From contig CANFKC010000039.1 of assembly GCA_947447265.1 (NCBI GenBank), positions 1 through 48,015 on the forward strand: a stretch of 48,015 bases of DNA, given 5' to 3'. The stretch is from Chitinophagaceae bacterium (GTDB taxonomy: Bacteria > Bacteroidota > Bacteroidia > Chitinophagales > Chitinophagaceae). Shown in pieces: positions 17,901 through 25,817 of the stretch. The notes under the pieces are model-generated. The model had not been told where the DNA came from, searched no databases, and was given only the letters and a program-made list of their open reading frames with translations. Position numbers and translations under genes: made by a program. How positions within the stretch are numbered: the stretch's first letter is position 1; every line of letters starts with the position of its first letter.

Positions 17901-19415
17901 GGTTACCAGACCTGATGATACGGTTGTGTTGCCGGTTACATGGGTCCAGATGCCGCCAGTATCCGTTACACCGATCGTAATACTGCTGCCTTCGCATACA
18001 AAGCTCGCACCTGTAAGTGGCCCTGCATGAGGATAGCGGATCACGGTTACATAAAAGGTGGTGGTATCGCAGGCATGTCCGTCATTAACAGCAATAGTAA
18101 AAGTATCTGTGCCAGCATATGCGGTGTCAGCCCTGTAGGTTAATCCCTCCGGGCCTATTACAGCGCCAGTTGAGCCAATGGCATACTCACCGTTTAACAC
18201 ACCATGTGCAGGACTCTGTATTACATTCCATGTTAGCGTCTGGCCCATATCACCGTCGTTAACTATAAGTGCACCATCTATAGTCGTGGTATTTGTATCG
18301 CAAATAGTAATCGACTGGCTGTGCCCCGAAACAAAAGCTGGTGCCGAGGTATTGAAGAGTATTTCTCTTACCCGGTATGCGCTATTGAAAAACACATTAC
18401 CCAGTTTATCAGTGCACAATCCGTAAGGCGACGCAATACTTACCGAGGTAGCAGGCGCACCATCTGTACTATAGGCACCGGAGCCGGTTCCACCAACTGT
18501 ATTGATGAATCCATTCGGATAAATTACCCGTATGCGGTTATTCTGCCGGTCAGCAATGTAAATGTTTCCGGCATCGTCAAATGCGATGCCATCTGCCCTG
18601 TTTATTTTTGCAGCAGTTGCAGGCCCTCCATCTCCACTGAATCCCGCCGTTCCTGTGCCGCAAATGGTTCTTATAATTCCTGTCACGCCTATTTTACGTA
18701 CGCGGTTGCCACCATCAGAAAAATAGATATTTCCAACCCGGTCAATGGCTAATTTATTCGGATGGTTGATACCCGCCACCAATGCCCTTAGCCCATCGCC
18801 TGAATGCACTGGGGAACCATTGCCTGCAATGGTTTTGATCATTCCATTAGTATCAACTTTACGGATACGGTTATTACCATTATCGGCTATGTACACATTT
18901 CCATACATATCTACGGCCACATCAGAGGGCGTATTCAGCCGTGCAACAGCTGCCGGACCAAGATCGCCACTGAAACCAGGTATGGCACATGCCCCTGCCA
19001 GTGCCTGCAAAATTCCTCCGGCATCTACCCTGCGTACTATGTGAGATCCGTTGTCTGCAAAATATATGTTCCCTGCTCTATCGCTGGCTATGCCTGCGGG
19101 CCTGTTCACATTAGCAGAGGTAGCCGGAGAACCTACGCCTGGCCCCAAACAGGAGATGCTGCCATTACCTGCATATAACGACATGCCACCTGTTACATCT
19201 ATTTTACGAACGCGACCGTTACCATAATCCGCAAATACCAAATTACCTGTTGTATCGATAGCGATATCCATGCCCATACCCAGTAAAGCAACAGAAGCCG
19301 GATACCCATCACCACCATAGCCCGGCACACTGGTTCCGGCAAGTGTTCTCACAATACTTGTTTGAGCTTTTACCATGAACGGCAAGAAAATCAAGGTAAG
19401 TATTATTTTTTTCAT
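14970..19415 (-). CDS. Giant secreted NHL-propeller/repeat protein with T9SS sorting domain
   Basis: 1481 residues. Order: signal peptide (MKKIILTLIFLPFMVKAQ); about six NHL repeats (residues about 30-350, each with GNIYFADNGNNRIRKV-type strands), probably a six-bladed propeller; a linker domain of cadherin/Big type (NDGDMGQTLTWNV ... YAGTDTFTIAVNDG); twelve tandem units of 74-79 residues (coordinates about 15235-18036) on the theme PLPDAG-x-ITG-x-x-x-ICPG ... GGTW ... AGIDT-x-x-YTVTNSCGT, each with two Cys that could form one disulfide; and a Por-type C-terminal sorting domain (YPSPTSDKVTIE ... GLYFIKL) that directs export by the type IX system. It is a likely cell-surface or released adhesin-like protein. 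The binding target is unknown. The start at 19415 is fixed by the signal peptide. Confidence 0.88.
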   Translation of the reverse strand: MKKIILTLIFLPFMVKAQTSIVRTLAGTSVPGYGGDGYPASVALLGMGMDIAIDTTGNLVFADYGNGRVRKIDVTGGMSLYAGNGSISCLGPGVGSPATSANVNRPAGIASDRAGNIYFADNGSHIVRRVDAGGILQALAGACAIPGFSGDLGPAAVARLNTPSDVAVDMYGNVYIADNGNNRIRKVDTNGMIKTIAGNGSPVHSGDGLRALVAGINHPNKLAIDRVGNIYFSDGGNRVRKIGVTGIIRTICGTGTAGFSGDGGPATAAKINRADGIAFDDAGNIYIADRQNNRIRVIYPNGFINTVGGTGSGAYSTDGAPATSVSIASPYGLCTDKLGNVFFNSAYRVREILFNTSAPAFVSGHSQSITICDTNTTTIDGALIVNDGDMGQTLTWNVIQSPAHGVLNGEYAIGSTGAVIGPEGLTYRADTAYAGTDTFTIAVNDGHACDTTTFYVTVIRYPHAGPLTGASFVCEGSSITIGVTDTGGIWTHVTGNTTVSSGLVTGIMPGSDTLTYTVSNFCGIDSVSDTITISPLPHAGSITGLAVICPGITDTLTDTTTTGTWAASNGYATITGIGGGALITGVAPGMDTISYTVTNTCGTDIATWITTVNPLPDAGVITGVLTICPGSSDTLTDTATGGTWLTTNSNATVFPVAGGSIISGVTAGMDTVIYSVTNYCGTATTSATITINPLPNAGTITGILTVCPGSTDTLSNTAGGGILAFSNSHASVFTAIGGCVVTGATAGLDTLTYTVSNYCGTDIATRVITVNPLPDAGTISGPAVLCEAATISLVDTVSGGIWSVTNSNATVSVAAGGCTITGVSAGIDTVIHTYTNYCGTDVVSRIITVNPLPHAGTITGAAAICPGITDTLFASTGGGVWSATGSHSAIYGSGASSVITGLSAGIDTIVHLVINSCGFDTATHIVTINPLPFAGTISGPGAVCPASTITLTASSSGGSWIAANPNATVDASGAVTGVNTGADTIVYAVTNSCGTATTTHNLTISPLPDAGVIGGTTAICPGITDTLTTTVIGGIWSASSGHVAIYGIAGGSVITALTEGTDTITHLVINSCGFDTAVHIITVSPLPHAGIINGAASICQGATDTLTDTVSGGIWTTTNTNAIVTSVAAGGAITAINAGIDTVVYTYTNSCGTDVTTKVITIIPLPDAGIITGVDSICLGASNTLVAAITGGNWFTANNTLSIAGIGTSCGIFALKTGIDTISYVVTTGCGTDTATYTIVINPLPTVGVIFGASFGCPGDTALLFDSPANGTWTVTNTHAQITNDGVLRMITAGIDTVIYTVVNSCGTAFDLHPVTIYALPDTAKLTGTANVCIGESLRIKADVPGGTWASQSDVATVDNGVVTGVHAGIDIISYTLTTVCGVATTLKMLVVDSCYTIPADSVKKGLVHIYPSPTSDKVTIETVPGNFDQYMVIGMDGSVFVKGPILSPLVDVYFTNFAPGLYFIKLTGPFGGWSERVLKQ

Positions 19416-19547
19416 ATAGAGTAAATATAACGTGCAATATACATATTAATCATCGCTCGGGCAGTATGTTTGCGCTGTGTTGCGCAGTATAATGCAATAA
19501 GCGCATTATTTATCGTTGTTTCCCCGCACTTTTACTGCAAATACAAT

Positions 19548-19555
19548 TATTTTTG
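19548..19555 (+). promoter_or_regulatory. Candidate -7 box, possibly leaderless, for the GH3/beta-lactamase fusion
   Basis: TATTTTTG matches TAnnTTTG and ends only 4 bp before the ATG at 19560. If used, transcription would begin at or within a few bases of the start codon. The region upstream to 19416 is shared with the divergent giant-protein gene. Confidence 0.4.
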
Positions 19556-19559
19556 CTTT

Positions 19560-22500
19560 ATGACGTCATTCCGTGTGCGGTATCCTCTGCTTTTTTGTTT
19601 GCTCTCTCTTTCGGTTCTTGCAAATGCCGGTCCTAAAAAAGACCGCAGTGCGGCACCATCGCCTAAAAAGCTCTGGATTGACAGCGTTTATAATTCGCTG
19701 TCGCAGGAAGAACGCATCGGGCAGTTATTTACTGTAAAAGCTTTTTCGGGCGGCAAAAACCTTAACGAAGAAGCCATTAATAAACTTATCGATTCCCAGC
19801 ATATTGGCGGAATCACTTTTATGCAGGGTGCACCTGTTCGCCAGGCCATGCTCACCAATAAATATCAGCGCCGCAGCAAAGTGCCCCTTATCATTTCCAT
19901 GGACGCGGAATGGGGATTGGGTATGAGGTTGGACAGCGTGCGTAATTTCCCTCGACAAATGATGCTTGGCGCCACCCGCGATACAGGGCTGGTTTACCGG
20001 ATGGGTGCTGCAATCGCAGCCCAATGCCGCCGCCTGGGTGTGCATATTGATTTCGCTCCCGATGTTGATGTGAACAACAATGCAGCTAATCCCGTTATTA
20101 ACTCCCGCTCATTCGGCGAGAACAAATATTGGGTTGCAGAGCTAGGCAAGGCATTTATGCGTGGCTTGCAGAATTTTGGCATTATAGCCTGTGCTAAACA
20201 CTTTCCCGGCCATGGCGATACGAACATTGATTCGCATAAAGACATGCCGCTGATATCTAAAAGCATGGGGCAGCTGGATTCACTGGAATTATATCCTTTC
20301 CGGGAGATGGTTGCGGCGGGTGTAAAAAGTGTAATGATCGGGCATTTAGAAGTGCCTGCACTGGATACTACAACCCATGTACCGACCAGCCTTTCAAAGA
20401 ATGCAGTTACCACTTTACTTAAAGATAAACTAGGCTTTAACGGGCTGATAGTTACGGATGCGCTGGTTATGGAAGGTATTACCAAGTACTTTGGTTCCGG
20501 CGATGCAGATTTGCGTGCATTTGAAGCAGGTAACGACATTTTGTTATTTTCAGCGGATGTGGCAACCGGACTGAAACGCATAAAAAATGCGCTGGACAGC
20601 GGCATGATACCAGAGATAAGGCTGGAAAAAAGCGTGCGTAAAATATTGGCCGCAAAGTACGATGCCGGACTATCTGCCTTTAAAGATATTGACACTACTA
20701 ACATAACCCGCGACCTGAATGCCGCAATAGATGATATCCGCACCAGCACGGCCCGTGAAGCTGTAACCCTGGTAAAAGATGACAACCAGATTCTGAACAA
20801 ACTGAATGAGAATATGAGCGTTACCTATGTAGGCATTAACGCTAACAACACCACGCCTTTTTACGAAAGCCTGAAACAGCAATACCCTACCCTCAAAGCT
20901 ACCTGGCTGCCTAAAGGCGGCTCCACTGAAGCATGCCAGAACATATTGGCCAAATCGGCACAGTATGACGCCGTAATTGTAGGCATACACAATGTGAGCT
21001 TTACACCGGGCAGCAACTACGGCCTGAGCGATGAGGCCATTAATTTTATTACCCAGGCTGGCTGCAAAAACAATGTAATGATAGTGCTGATGGGTAATGC
21101 CTACGCCAGCCAGTTCTTCTGTGGCAGCGCATCGGTAATGGTTACTTACGAAGATGACAGCCTCACAGAATTAGTTGCCGCTGATGTATTGTTGAAAAAA
21201 GTAAAAGCCCGTGGTAAACTACCTGTAACTGCCTGTGTTGATGGCAAGAGTATTTGCCCTGCCCCTGCAAGGCTTCCGGTTGCTACCAAAGAAACGCACC
21301 ACGAACTGGAAAAAACTTTATTCCCTGCTGATGCTGGCGTTATTGATGCCACCGCGCTCGACAGGCTTAATATGTTTATACAACGTTGTGTGGTTGATGG
21401 CGTGTTTCCCGGCTGCCGCATACTTGCTGCACGCGATGGCAAAGTATTTATAGACCGTGCATATGGTAGCTATACCTACGAGAACAAGAACATAAAGGTG
21501 GATACCAACACCTTGTTCGATATGGCATCGTGCACCAAAATGCTGGCTACTAACCTGGCCGTTATGCGTTTACAAGAACAAGGCAAACTGGATATTAACA
21601 AGACGCTCGGCGACTACCTGCCTTTGGCAAAAGGTACTGACAAAGCAGGCTTGCTTATAAAAGACCTGCTGATGCACCAGGCTGGCCTGAAGGCGTGGAT
21701 ACCTTTCTATAAGGAAACACTTACGGAGAAAGGAAAGCTGAAAAAGGACCTTTATAAAAAAGAAAAGTCAGACGAATACAGCGTGCCTGTTGCGGACCAT
21801 ATTTACATACGCAAAGACTATAAAGACACCATCTGGAGCCGCATTCTAAACAGCCCGCTCGACAATAAGGGTAAGAGCGTATACAGCGACCTTGATTTTA
21901 TTTTCCTCGGAGCGGTTGTAGAACAGATTACCGGTAAAACGCTTGATAAATATGTTGAAGAGCAGTTTTACAAACCTTTGGGCCTATCGCATATTTTGTT
22001 CAACCCACTTGCACGTTTTGACACTATGCAGATCGCGCCAACGGAGATGGACTTCAGCTTCCGTAATGAGTTAGTACACGGTTATGTGCATGACCCCGGC
22101 GCGGCTATGATGGGTGGTGTTGCCGGCCATGCGGGTATTTTCTCTACTGCGCATGATGCTGCTGTTATTTACCAGATGTTGCTTAACAAGGGTGTTTATG
22201 GCAAGACCAGATTCTTTAAAACTGCTACGGTCGATATGTTTACTGCATACACCAGTGCACTCAATCACCGTGGGCTGGGTTTTGACAAACCTGCAACCGA
22301 CCCTGACGATGGTGGCCCTGCGGGCAACCGTTGCAGCGGCCAGGCATTTGGCCACCAGGGTTTTACAGGAACCTGCACCTGGGCCGATCCGGCTACCGGC
22401 ATAGTTTTCATCTTCCAGAGTAACCGTGTTTTCCCAACCGCCGAAAACGTTAAAATTAACAAACTTAACGTGCGCACGCTGGCACAAGACTATATTTACG

Positions 22501-22568
22501 AAGCGTTAGGCGTACCCGTAAATCACACCCGCGAAGACTTGTACAAAACCCAGGTAATGAAAAAATAA
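19560..22568 (+). CDS. GH3 beta-N-acetylhexosaminidase-like / serine hydrolase fusion
   Basis: 1002 residues from the ATG at 19560, which begins a clear signal peptide ending ANA. The N-terminal half is a GH3 domain of NagZ type: CAKHFPGHGDTNIDSHKDMP, with His214 in the region of the His/Asp acid-base loop, and VTDALVM with Asp300 as nucleophile. A GH3 C-terminal domain follows (about residues 420-600). The last 370 residues are a class C beta-lactamase fold: SxxK at Ser657-Lys660 (ASCTK), YSD in place of YSN, and HQGFTGT in place of KTG. Such fusions occur in Bacteroidota and probably act on murein in the periplasm, one half cutting GlcNAc linkages and the other a peptide or ester bond. The substrates are inferred. 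Confidence 0.88.
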   Translation: MTSFRVRYPLLFCLLSLSVLANAGPKKDRSAAPSPKKLWIDSVYNSLSQEERIGQLFTVKAFSGGKNLNEEAINKLIDSQHIGGITFMQGAPVRQAMLTNKYQRRSKVPLIISMDAEWGLGMRLDSVRNFPRQMMLGATRDTGLVYRMGAAIAAQCRRLGVHIDFAPDVDVNNNAANPVINSRSFGENKYWVAELGKAFMRGLQNFGIIACAKHFPGHGDTNIDSHKDMPLISKSMGQLDSLELYPFREMVAAGVKSVMIGHLEVPALDTTTHVPTSLSKNAVTTLLKDKLGFNGLIVTDALVMEGITKYFGSGDADLRAFEAGNDILLFSADVATGLKRIKNALDSGMIPEIRLEKSVRKILAAKYDAGLSAFKDIDTTNITRDLNAAIDDIRTSTAREAVTLVKDDNQILNKLNENMSVTYVGINANNTTPFYESLKQQYPTLKATWLPKGGSTEACQNILAKSAQYDAVIVGIHNVSFTPGSNYGLSDEAINFITQAGCKNNVMIVLMGNAYASQFFCGSASVMVTYEDDSLTELVAADVLLKKVKARGKLPVTACVDGKSICPAPARLPVATKETHHELEKTLFPADAGVIDATALDRLNMFIQRCVVDGVFPGCRILAARDGKVFIDRAYGSYTYENKNIKVDTNTLFDMASCTKMLATNLAVMRLQEQGKLDINKTLGDYLPLAKGTDKAGLLIKDLLMHQAGLKAWIPFYKETLTEKGKLKKDLYKKEKSDEYSVPVADHIYIRKDYKDTIWSRILNSPLDNKGKSVYSDLDFIFLGAVVEQITGKTLDKYVEEQFYKPLGLSHILFNPLARFDTMQIAPTEMDFSFRNELVHGYVHDPGAAMMGGVAGHAGIFSTAHDAAVIYQMLLNKGVYGKTRFFKTATVDMFTAYTSALNHRGLGFDKPATDPDDGGPAGNRCSGQAFGHQGFTGTCTWADPATGIVFIFQSNRVFPTAENVKINKLNVRTLAQDYIYEALGVPVNHTREDLYKTQVMKK

Positions 22569-22622
22569 GACCGGCATAGCGCAAAAGACCGTAATTTAAC
22601 TTTCGTCCGCAACCGGAGTCTA

Positions 22623-22630
22623 TACCTTTG
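22623..22630 (+). promoter_or_regulatory. -7 box for the Omp85-like gene
   Basis: TACCTTTG, an exact TAnnTTTG, ends 40 bp before the TTG start at 22671. It lies in the short gap after the GH3 fusion and indicates separate transcription. Confidence 0.6.
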
Positions 22631-22670
22631 TAAATTCCTGTTTGTTAGCGGACAATAAAATGCAGCGTAT

Positions 22671-23876
22671 TTGAAAGTTGTCAGTGCCTTATTTCTCCTA
22701 CTATGGGTTGCCTGTGCACCTTTCGCGGCCTGCGCCCAGAAGGATATTCATGCATTTACTGACCGGCACATTGACCTGATAGACCTGGTTGGCCATTTAA
22801 TACACAAGAACGGAGTGCAGCGCACTGATTCGCCCTCAAAAGACCCTACTAAACTGCGTATTTCAGGCGTGCCTGCGGCAGGCTATACCTTGCAAACCGG
22901 GTTTGCCGGCCTCGTAACTGCCAATGGTGCATTTAAAACCGAAGCAAACGCCAATACATCTATCATAACAACCAGCCTGACCTATACCGCCCGTAAACAA
23001 ATCATCTTCCCGCTGCTCAGTAATATCTGGACCAAGGATAACAAGTACAATTTCAGCAGCGACTGGCGCTATGTCAAGTTCCCCTCTTACACCTATGGGC
23101 TGGGTGGCTATACAGCATTGCTGGATGGTTACCTGATCGACTATTCCGGTTTTCGGCTGCACCAGAGTATGCTTCGCAAAATTTCCAAGAATATGTATGC
23201 CGGCATAGGTTATAACATCGACTACTTTTACAATATAAAAGAGCTTGACCCACCCGCAAACAGGCAAACTGACCTTCAGAAATATGATAGTGTACAACCC
23301 ACAGAGTTCGCATCGGGCCTCACTTTTAATTTCTTGTACGATGACCGCAAAAATGCAATAAATGCCGATGGCGGCAATTTCATTAATGTTGTATACCGAC
23401 CCAACCTAAAGGTGTTCGGGAATGAAGGTACCTGGCGATCGTTAGTGGTTGATGTGCGGAAGTATTTCAAATTTTCAAAGAGCTCAGAAAATGTGCTGGC
23501 ATTGTGGAATTATGAGTGGCTTACACTTAGTGGAACAGCCCCTTACCTGCTGCTACCCAATACGGGCGGCGACCCTTACAGCAATACCGGCAGGGGTTAT
23601 ATACAGGGCCGTTACCGAAGCCCCAATATGGCATATCTTGAAGCGGAATACCGCTTTAAGCTTACGCACAACGGCCTTATTGGTGGCGTAGTGTTCGCAA
23701 ATGCGCAATCTTTTACCGAATTCGCTTCCCGGAAATTTGAGACGATAACTCCGGGCTGGGGAGCGGGTGTGCGCATAAAATTGAATAAATATTCCCGCAC
23801 CAATATTGCCATTGATTATGGCTACGGCCTTGGCGGTTCGCAGGGGCTTTTCGTTAATCTGGGCGAAGTGTTTTAA
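22671..23876 (+). CDS. Omp85/BamA-type outer-membrane barrel without visible POTRA domains
   Basis: 401 residues. The start must be TTG at 22671: an in-frame stop lies 15 bases upstream and no ATG is close, while the TTG begins a good signal peptide ending ACAQ. The rest is a chain of amphipathic beta strands rich in Tyr, Gly and aromatic ends, with a YDDRKNAINADGGNF segment and a GRGYIQGRYR segment that matches the conserved RG(F/Y) loop-6 motif of Omp85 proteins, and it ends in GEVF with a terminal Phe. This fits a bacterial surface antigen (D15) barrel. The 75-residue stretch before the barrel is too short for even one full POTRA plus linker, so the role may differ from BamA/TamA. Confidence 0.78.
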   Translation: MKVVSALFLLLWVACAPFAACAQKDIHAFTDRHIDLIDLVGHLIHKNGVQRTDSPSKDPTKLRISGVPAAGYTLQTGFAGLVTANGAFKTEANANTSIITTSLTYTARKQIIFPLLSNIWTKDNKYNFSSDWRYVKFPSYTYGLGGYTALLDGYLIDYSGFRLHQSMLRKISKNMYAGIGYNIDYFYNIKELDPPANRQTDLQKYDSVQPTEFASGLTFNFLYDDRKNAINADGGNFINVVYRPNLKVFGNEGTWRSLVVDVRKYFKFSKSSENVLALWNYEWLTLSGTAPYLLLPNTGGDPYSNTGRGYIQGRYRSPNMAYLEAEYRFKLTHNGLIGGVVFANAQSFTEFASRKFETITPGWGAGVRIKLNKYSRTNIAIDYGYGLGGSQGLFVNLGEVF

Positions 23877-23883
23877 TAAATTA

Positions 23884-23891
23884 TACCTTTG
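23884..23891 (+). promoter_or_regulatory. -7 box for the exonuclease gene
   Basis: TACCTTTG matches TAnnTTTG exactly, immediately after the stop of the Omp85-like gene and 28 bp before the ATG at 23920. Its place shows that the exonuclease starts here and not at in-frame ATGs inside the upstream gene. Confidence 0.65.
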
Positions 23892-23919
23892 TCCTGTTAT
23901 TTTTTTAAATACCCAATAC

Positions 23920-24507
23920 ATGATGCCCTATAAATACTTTGTGGTTATTGACTTTGAAGCCACCTGCGATGAAACTGTAAAACCTGTTCCGCAAGAAATT
24001 ATTGAGTTCCCCGCAATTCTTATTGATGTTGAAAAACGGATGGTTGTTGATACTTTTCACACTTATGTGAAGCCTGTATTTCACCCGATACTTAGCCAAT
24101 TCTGTACCTCTCTTACGGGTATAGAACAGCCTACTGTTGATGCGGCCGCAACATTCCCGCAGGTATGGGAAAGTTTCACGACCTGGCTGGCGCCACTTGA
24201 AGCATCCAGTTACTGCATGCTAAGCTGCGGCGACTGGGATATGAAGACCGCATTACCTCGGAACCTGGACGCCCATGGCATTGACGGCAAGCGCTTTTTA
24301 CAGCATATAGCCAATGTAAAGACCATCTTTTGTGATTCCAAGCCCGGCTCAAAACCAGCAGGATTAGGCGCCATGCTGAAACATTTGAAAATGCAGTTTG
24401 AGGGGCGACCACATTCCGGCATTGACGATTCTAACAACATAGCCAAGATAGTGCTGTGGCTGCTGAATAATAACGGGAATTTTAAGTCGTTGCCAGCTAT
24501 CCGATAG
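23920..24507 (+). CDS. DEDDh 3'-5' exonuclease, ERI-1/KapD type
   Basis: 195 residues. The exonuclease fold is marked by IDFEATCDE with Asp11 and Glu13, the TFHTYVKP strand, a CGDWD segment supplying the second Asp, and the C-terminal RPHSGIDDSNNIAKI with the general-base His and the last Asp. This arrangement, with HxxxxDDxxN, is that of the ERI-1/3'hExo/KapD branch, whose members trim RNA 3' ends. A role in RNA turnover is therefore likelier than proofreading. The ATG at 23920 (a second follows at once) is set by the promoter and the conserved N terminus. No signal peptide. Confidence 0.85.
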   Translation: MMPYKYFVVIDFEATCDETVKPVPQEIIEFPAILIDVEKRMVVDTFHTYVKPVFHPILSQFCTSLTGIEQPTVDAAATFPQVWESFTTWLAPLEASSYCMLSCGDWDMKTALPRNLDAHGIDGKRFLQHIANVKTIFCDSKPGSKPAGLGAMLKHLKMQFEGRPHSGIDDSNNIAKIVLWLLNNNGNFKSLPAIR

Positions 24508-24821
24508 TTATCGTGACAGGTTGGAAGTTTGGTGTTGAATAAACGGCTTGTGCCGAATTATCTAGCACGTTTGTAGGACCTAAATTTCTTCTGTTAGTTA
24601 CTTGTTAACCGGTGCCTGAAAAAATGAAAATACTTTTGGCGGTATTGTGTTGCCGGCTTGTTAACTGCTGCCTGCAAAATTCAAAAATATAGTGTTGCTT
24701 GTTTACTGTTGTTGCTTTTGCTGTGTTGATAACCGGGTGTTTCATGTGGTAAAGTTGCAGGAAAAGCCTGTTATGAAAAAACGTTATGCCCATAGTTTTC
24801 ACGGTGTGAAATGTAGGGGGA

Positions 24822-25376
24822 TAGCCCTGCTGGGGCATTGTACAAAAAGCTATACAATTTACTACAAACAGATAGCCCCTACGGGGCATTGTGCAATTCC
24901 GGGAATTAGTTTCTATACTGAAGCGGGACGCTTCAGTATGGGGGGACGAAGCGGACGACACTAGTGTTCGAAACACTGTTTCTAGCACATTTTCCTACCA
25001 GATATTGGGTAGTCCCTATGGGACATGAGCCCATTATTGTTACATTTTGCTACAAAGCGGTAGTCCCTAACGGGACATTTCCGATTACAATGACGGCTTT
25101 CGAACACTAGCGGCTGGACGCTTCAGCATGTAGGCACGAAGCGGGACGCTCGACCAGAGGTATTCGAAGGTCTGAAAGACCGAAATATATCAGCACAGGG
25201 TGCAGCCCTGTGATACAGATTTTAGCATTGTACAAGCCCTGTAAGGGCGAAATATTATTGGTAATTCCTTTATTCAATGACGTTGCCCTACTCGGGCAAT
25301 ATTGGATAGCCCCCGATGGGGCATTGTACAAAAAACCAGACAATTTACTACAAACAGATAGCCCCTACGGGGCATT
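24822..25376. repeat. Paired GCCCC/GGGGC-type hairpins, about 51 bp apart
   Basis: Short stems on the theme TAGyCCC-loop-GGGrCATT occur at 24822, 24873, 25010, 25061, 25307 and 25359, with weaker relatives at 25196, 25236 and 25283. They fall in pairs 51, 51 and 52 bp apart, and most second members are preceded by CTACAAA. Arms change together: GCCCC with GGGGC, GTCCC with GGGAC. This compensatory change argues that the hairpin itself is kept. Confidence 0.7.
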
Positions 25377-25725
25377 GTGCAATTCTGGGAATTACGTTCT
25401 AGACTGAAGCGGGACGCTTCAGCATGGTGGGACGAAGCGTGACGCTTCGACCAGTGTACAATCTAAAACTAGTCCTAAGCGTCCCGCTTGGTCTTATCAT
25501 GTGCAAGCATCACACTTGCGAGCACACAATTTCATATTGGACTGAAGCGGGACGCTTCAGCATGGTGGGACGAAGCGGGACGCTTCGACCAGAGGGATGG
25601 ATGGACGAAGCAGATGCTTCGACCAGTAGGACACGCAAATTATATTTGACTGAAGCGGGACGCTTCAGCATGGGGGGGGACGAAGCGGGACTTCGACCAG
25701 TAGGGGGAAGCGTCCCGCTTCCAGT
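24916..25725. repeat. GAAGCGGGACGCTTC palindrome family
   Basis: Perfect or near-perfect stems CTGAAGCG-GGA-CGCTTCAG and CGAAGCG-GGA-CGCTTCG alternate at about 24916, 25115, 25403, 25430, 25541, 25567, 25652 and 25680, usually joined by CATGGTGGGA and followed by ACCAG; inverted forms GAAGCGTCCCGCTTC appear at about 25475 and 25705. The first copy (24916-24938) has a 10-bp perfect stem with a GGA loop. The pattern is that of REP/BIME-type intergenic repeats. Confidence 0.75.
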
Positions 25726-25760
25726 AGACATTTTTTTGTAGCTGGTCGCTTCCGGGCTGG

Positions 25761-25796
25761 TATAAAACAACAATGGCCCCCTTTGGGAGCCATTGT
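25761..25796 (-). terminator. Intrinsic terminator of the RNase G gene
   Basis: On the minus strand ACAATGGCTCCC-AAA-GGGGGCCATTGT forms a stem with one mismatch and is followed by TGTTTTATA. It lies 22 bp past the stop of the RNase G gene. Confidence 0.75.
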
Positions 25797-25817
25797 ATAA
25801 AATATCTTAGGTTTTGC

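Larger units (their letters stand above)
24508..25817. other. Gene-free 1.3-kb field of small palindromes
   Basis: No coding region is credible here; every frame is broken or made of repeat words. The stretch lies between the convergent exonuclease and RNase G genes. From about 24820 to 25760 it is filled by two classes of short hairpins listed separately, with a direct repeat of about 125 bp (24831-24955 and 25321-25445). The first 300 bp (24508-24815) are AT-rich and without visible structure. Confidence 0.7.

Noticed and set aside
15751-19178. Many plus-strand frames opposite the giant repeat protein
   Set aside because: They repeat with the same period as the minus-strand units and mirror their codons; they are shadows of a gene with signal peptide, NHL blades and sorting domain.
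24822-25376. CRISPR array suspected from regularly spaced short repeats
   Set aside because: Only pairs are regularly spaced, the repeat arms vary, the intervals are themselves related, and there are no cas genes.
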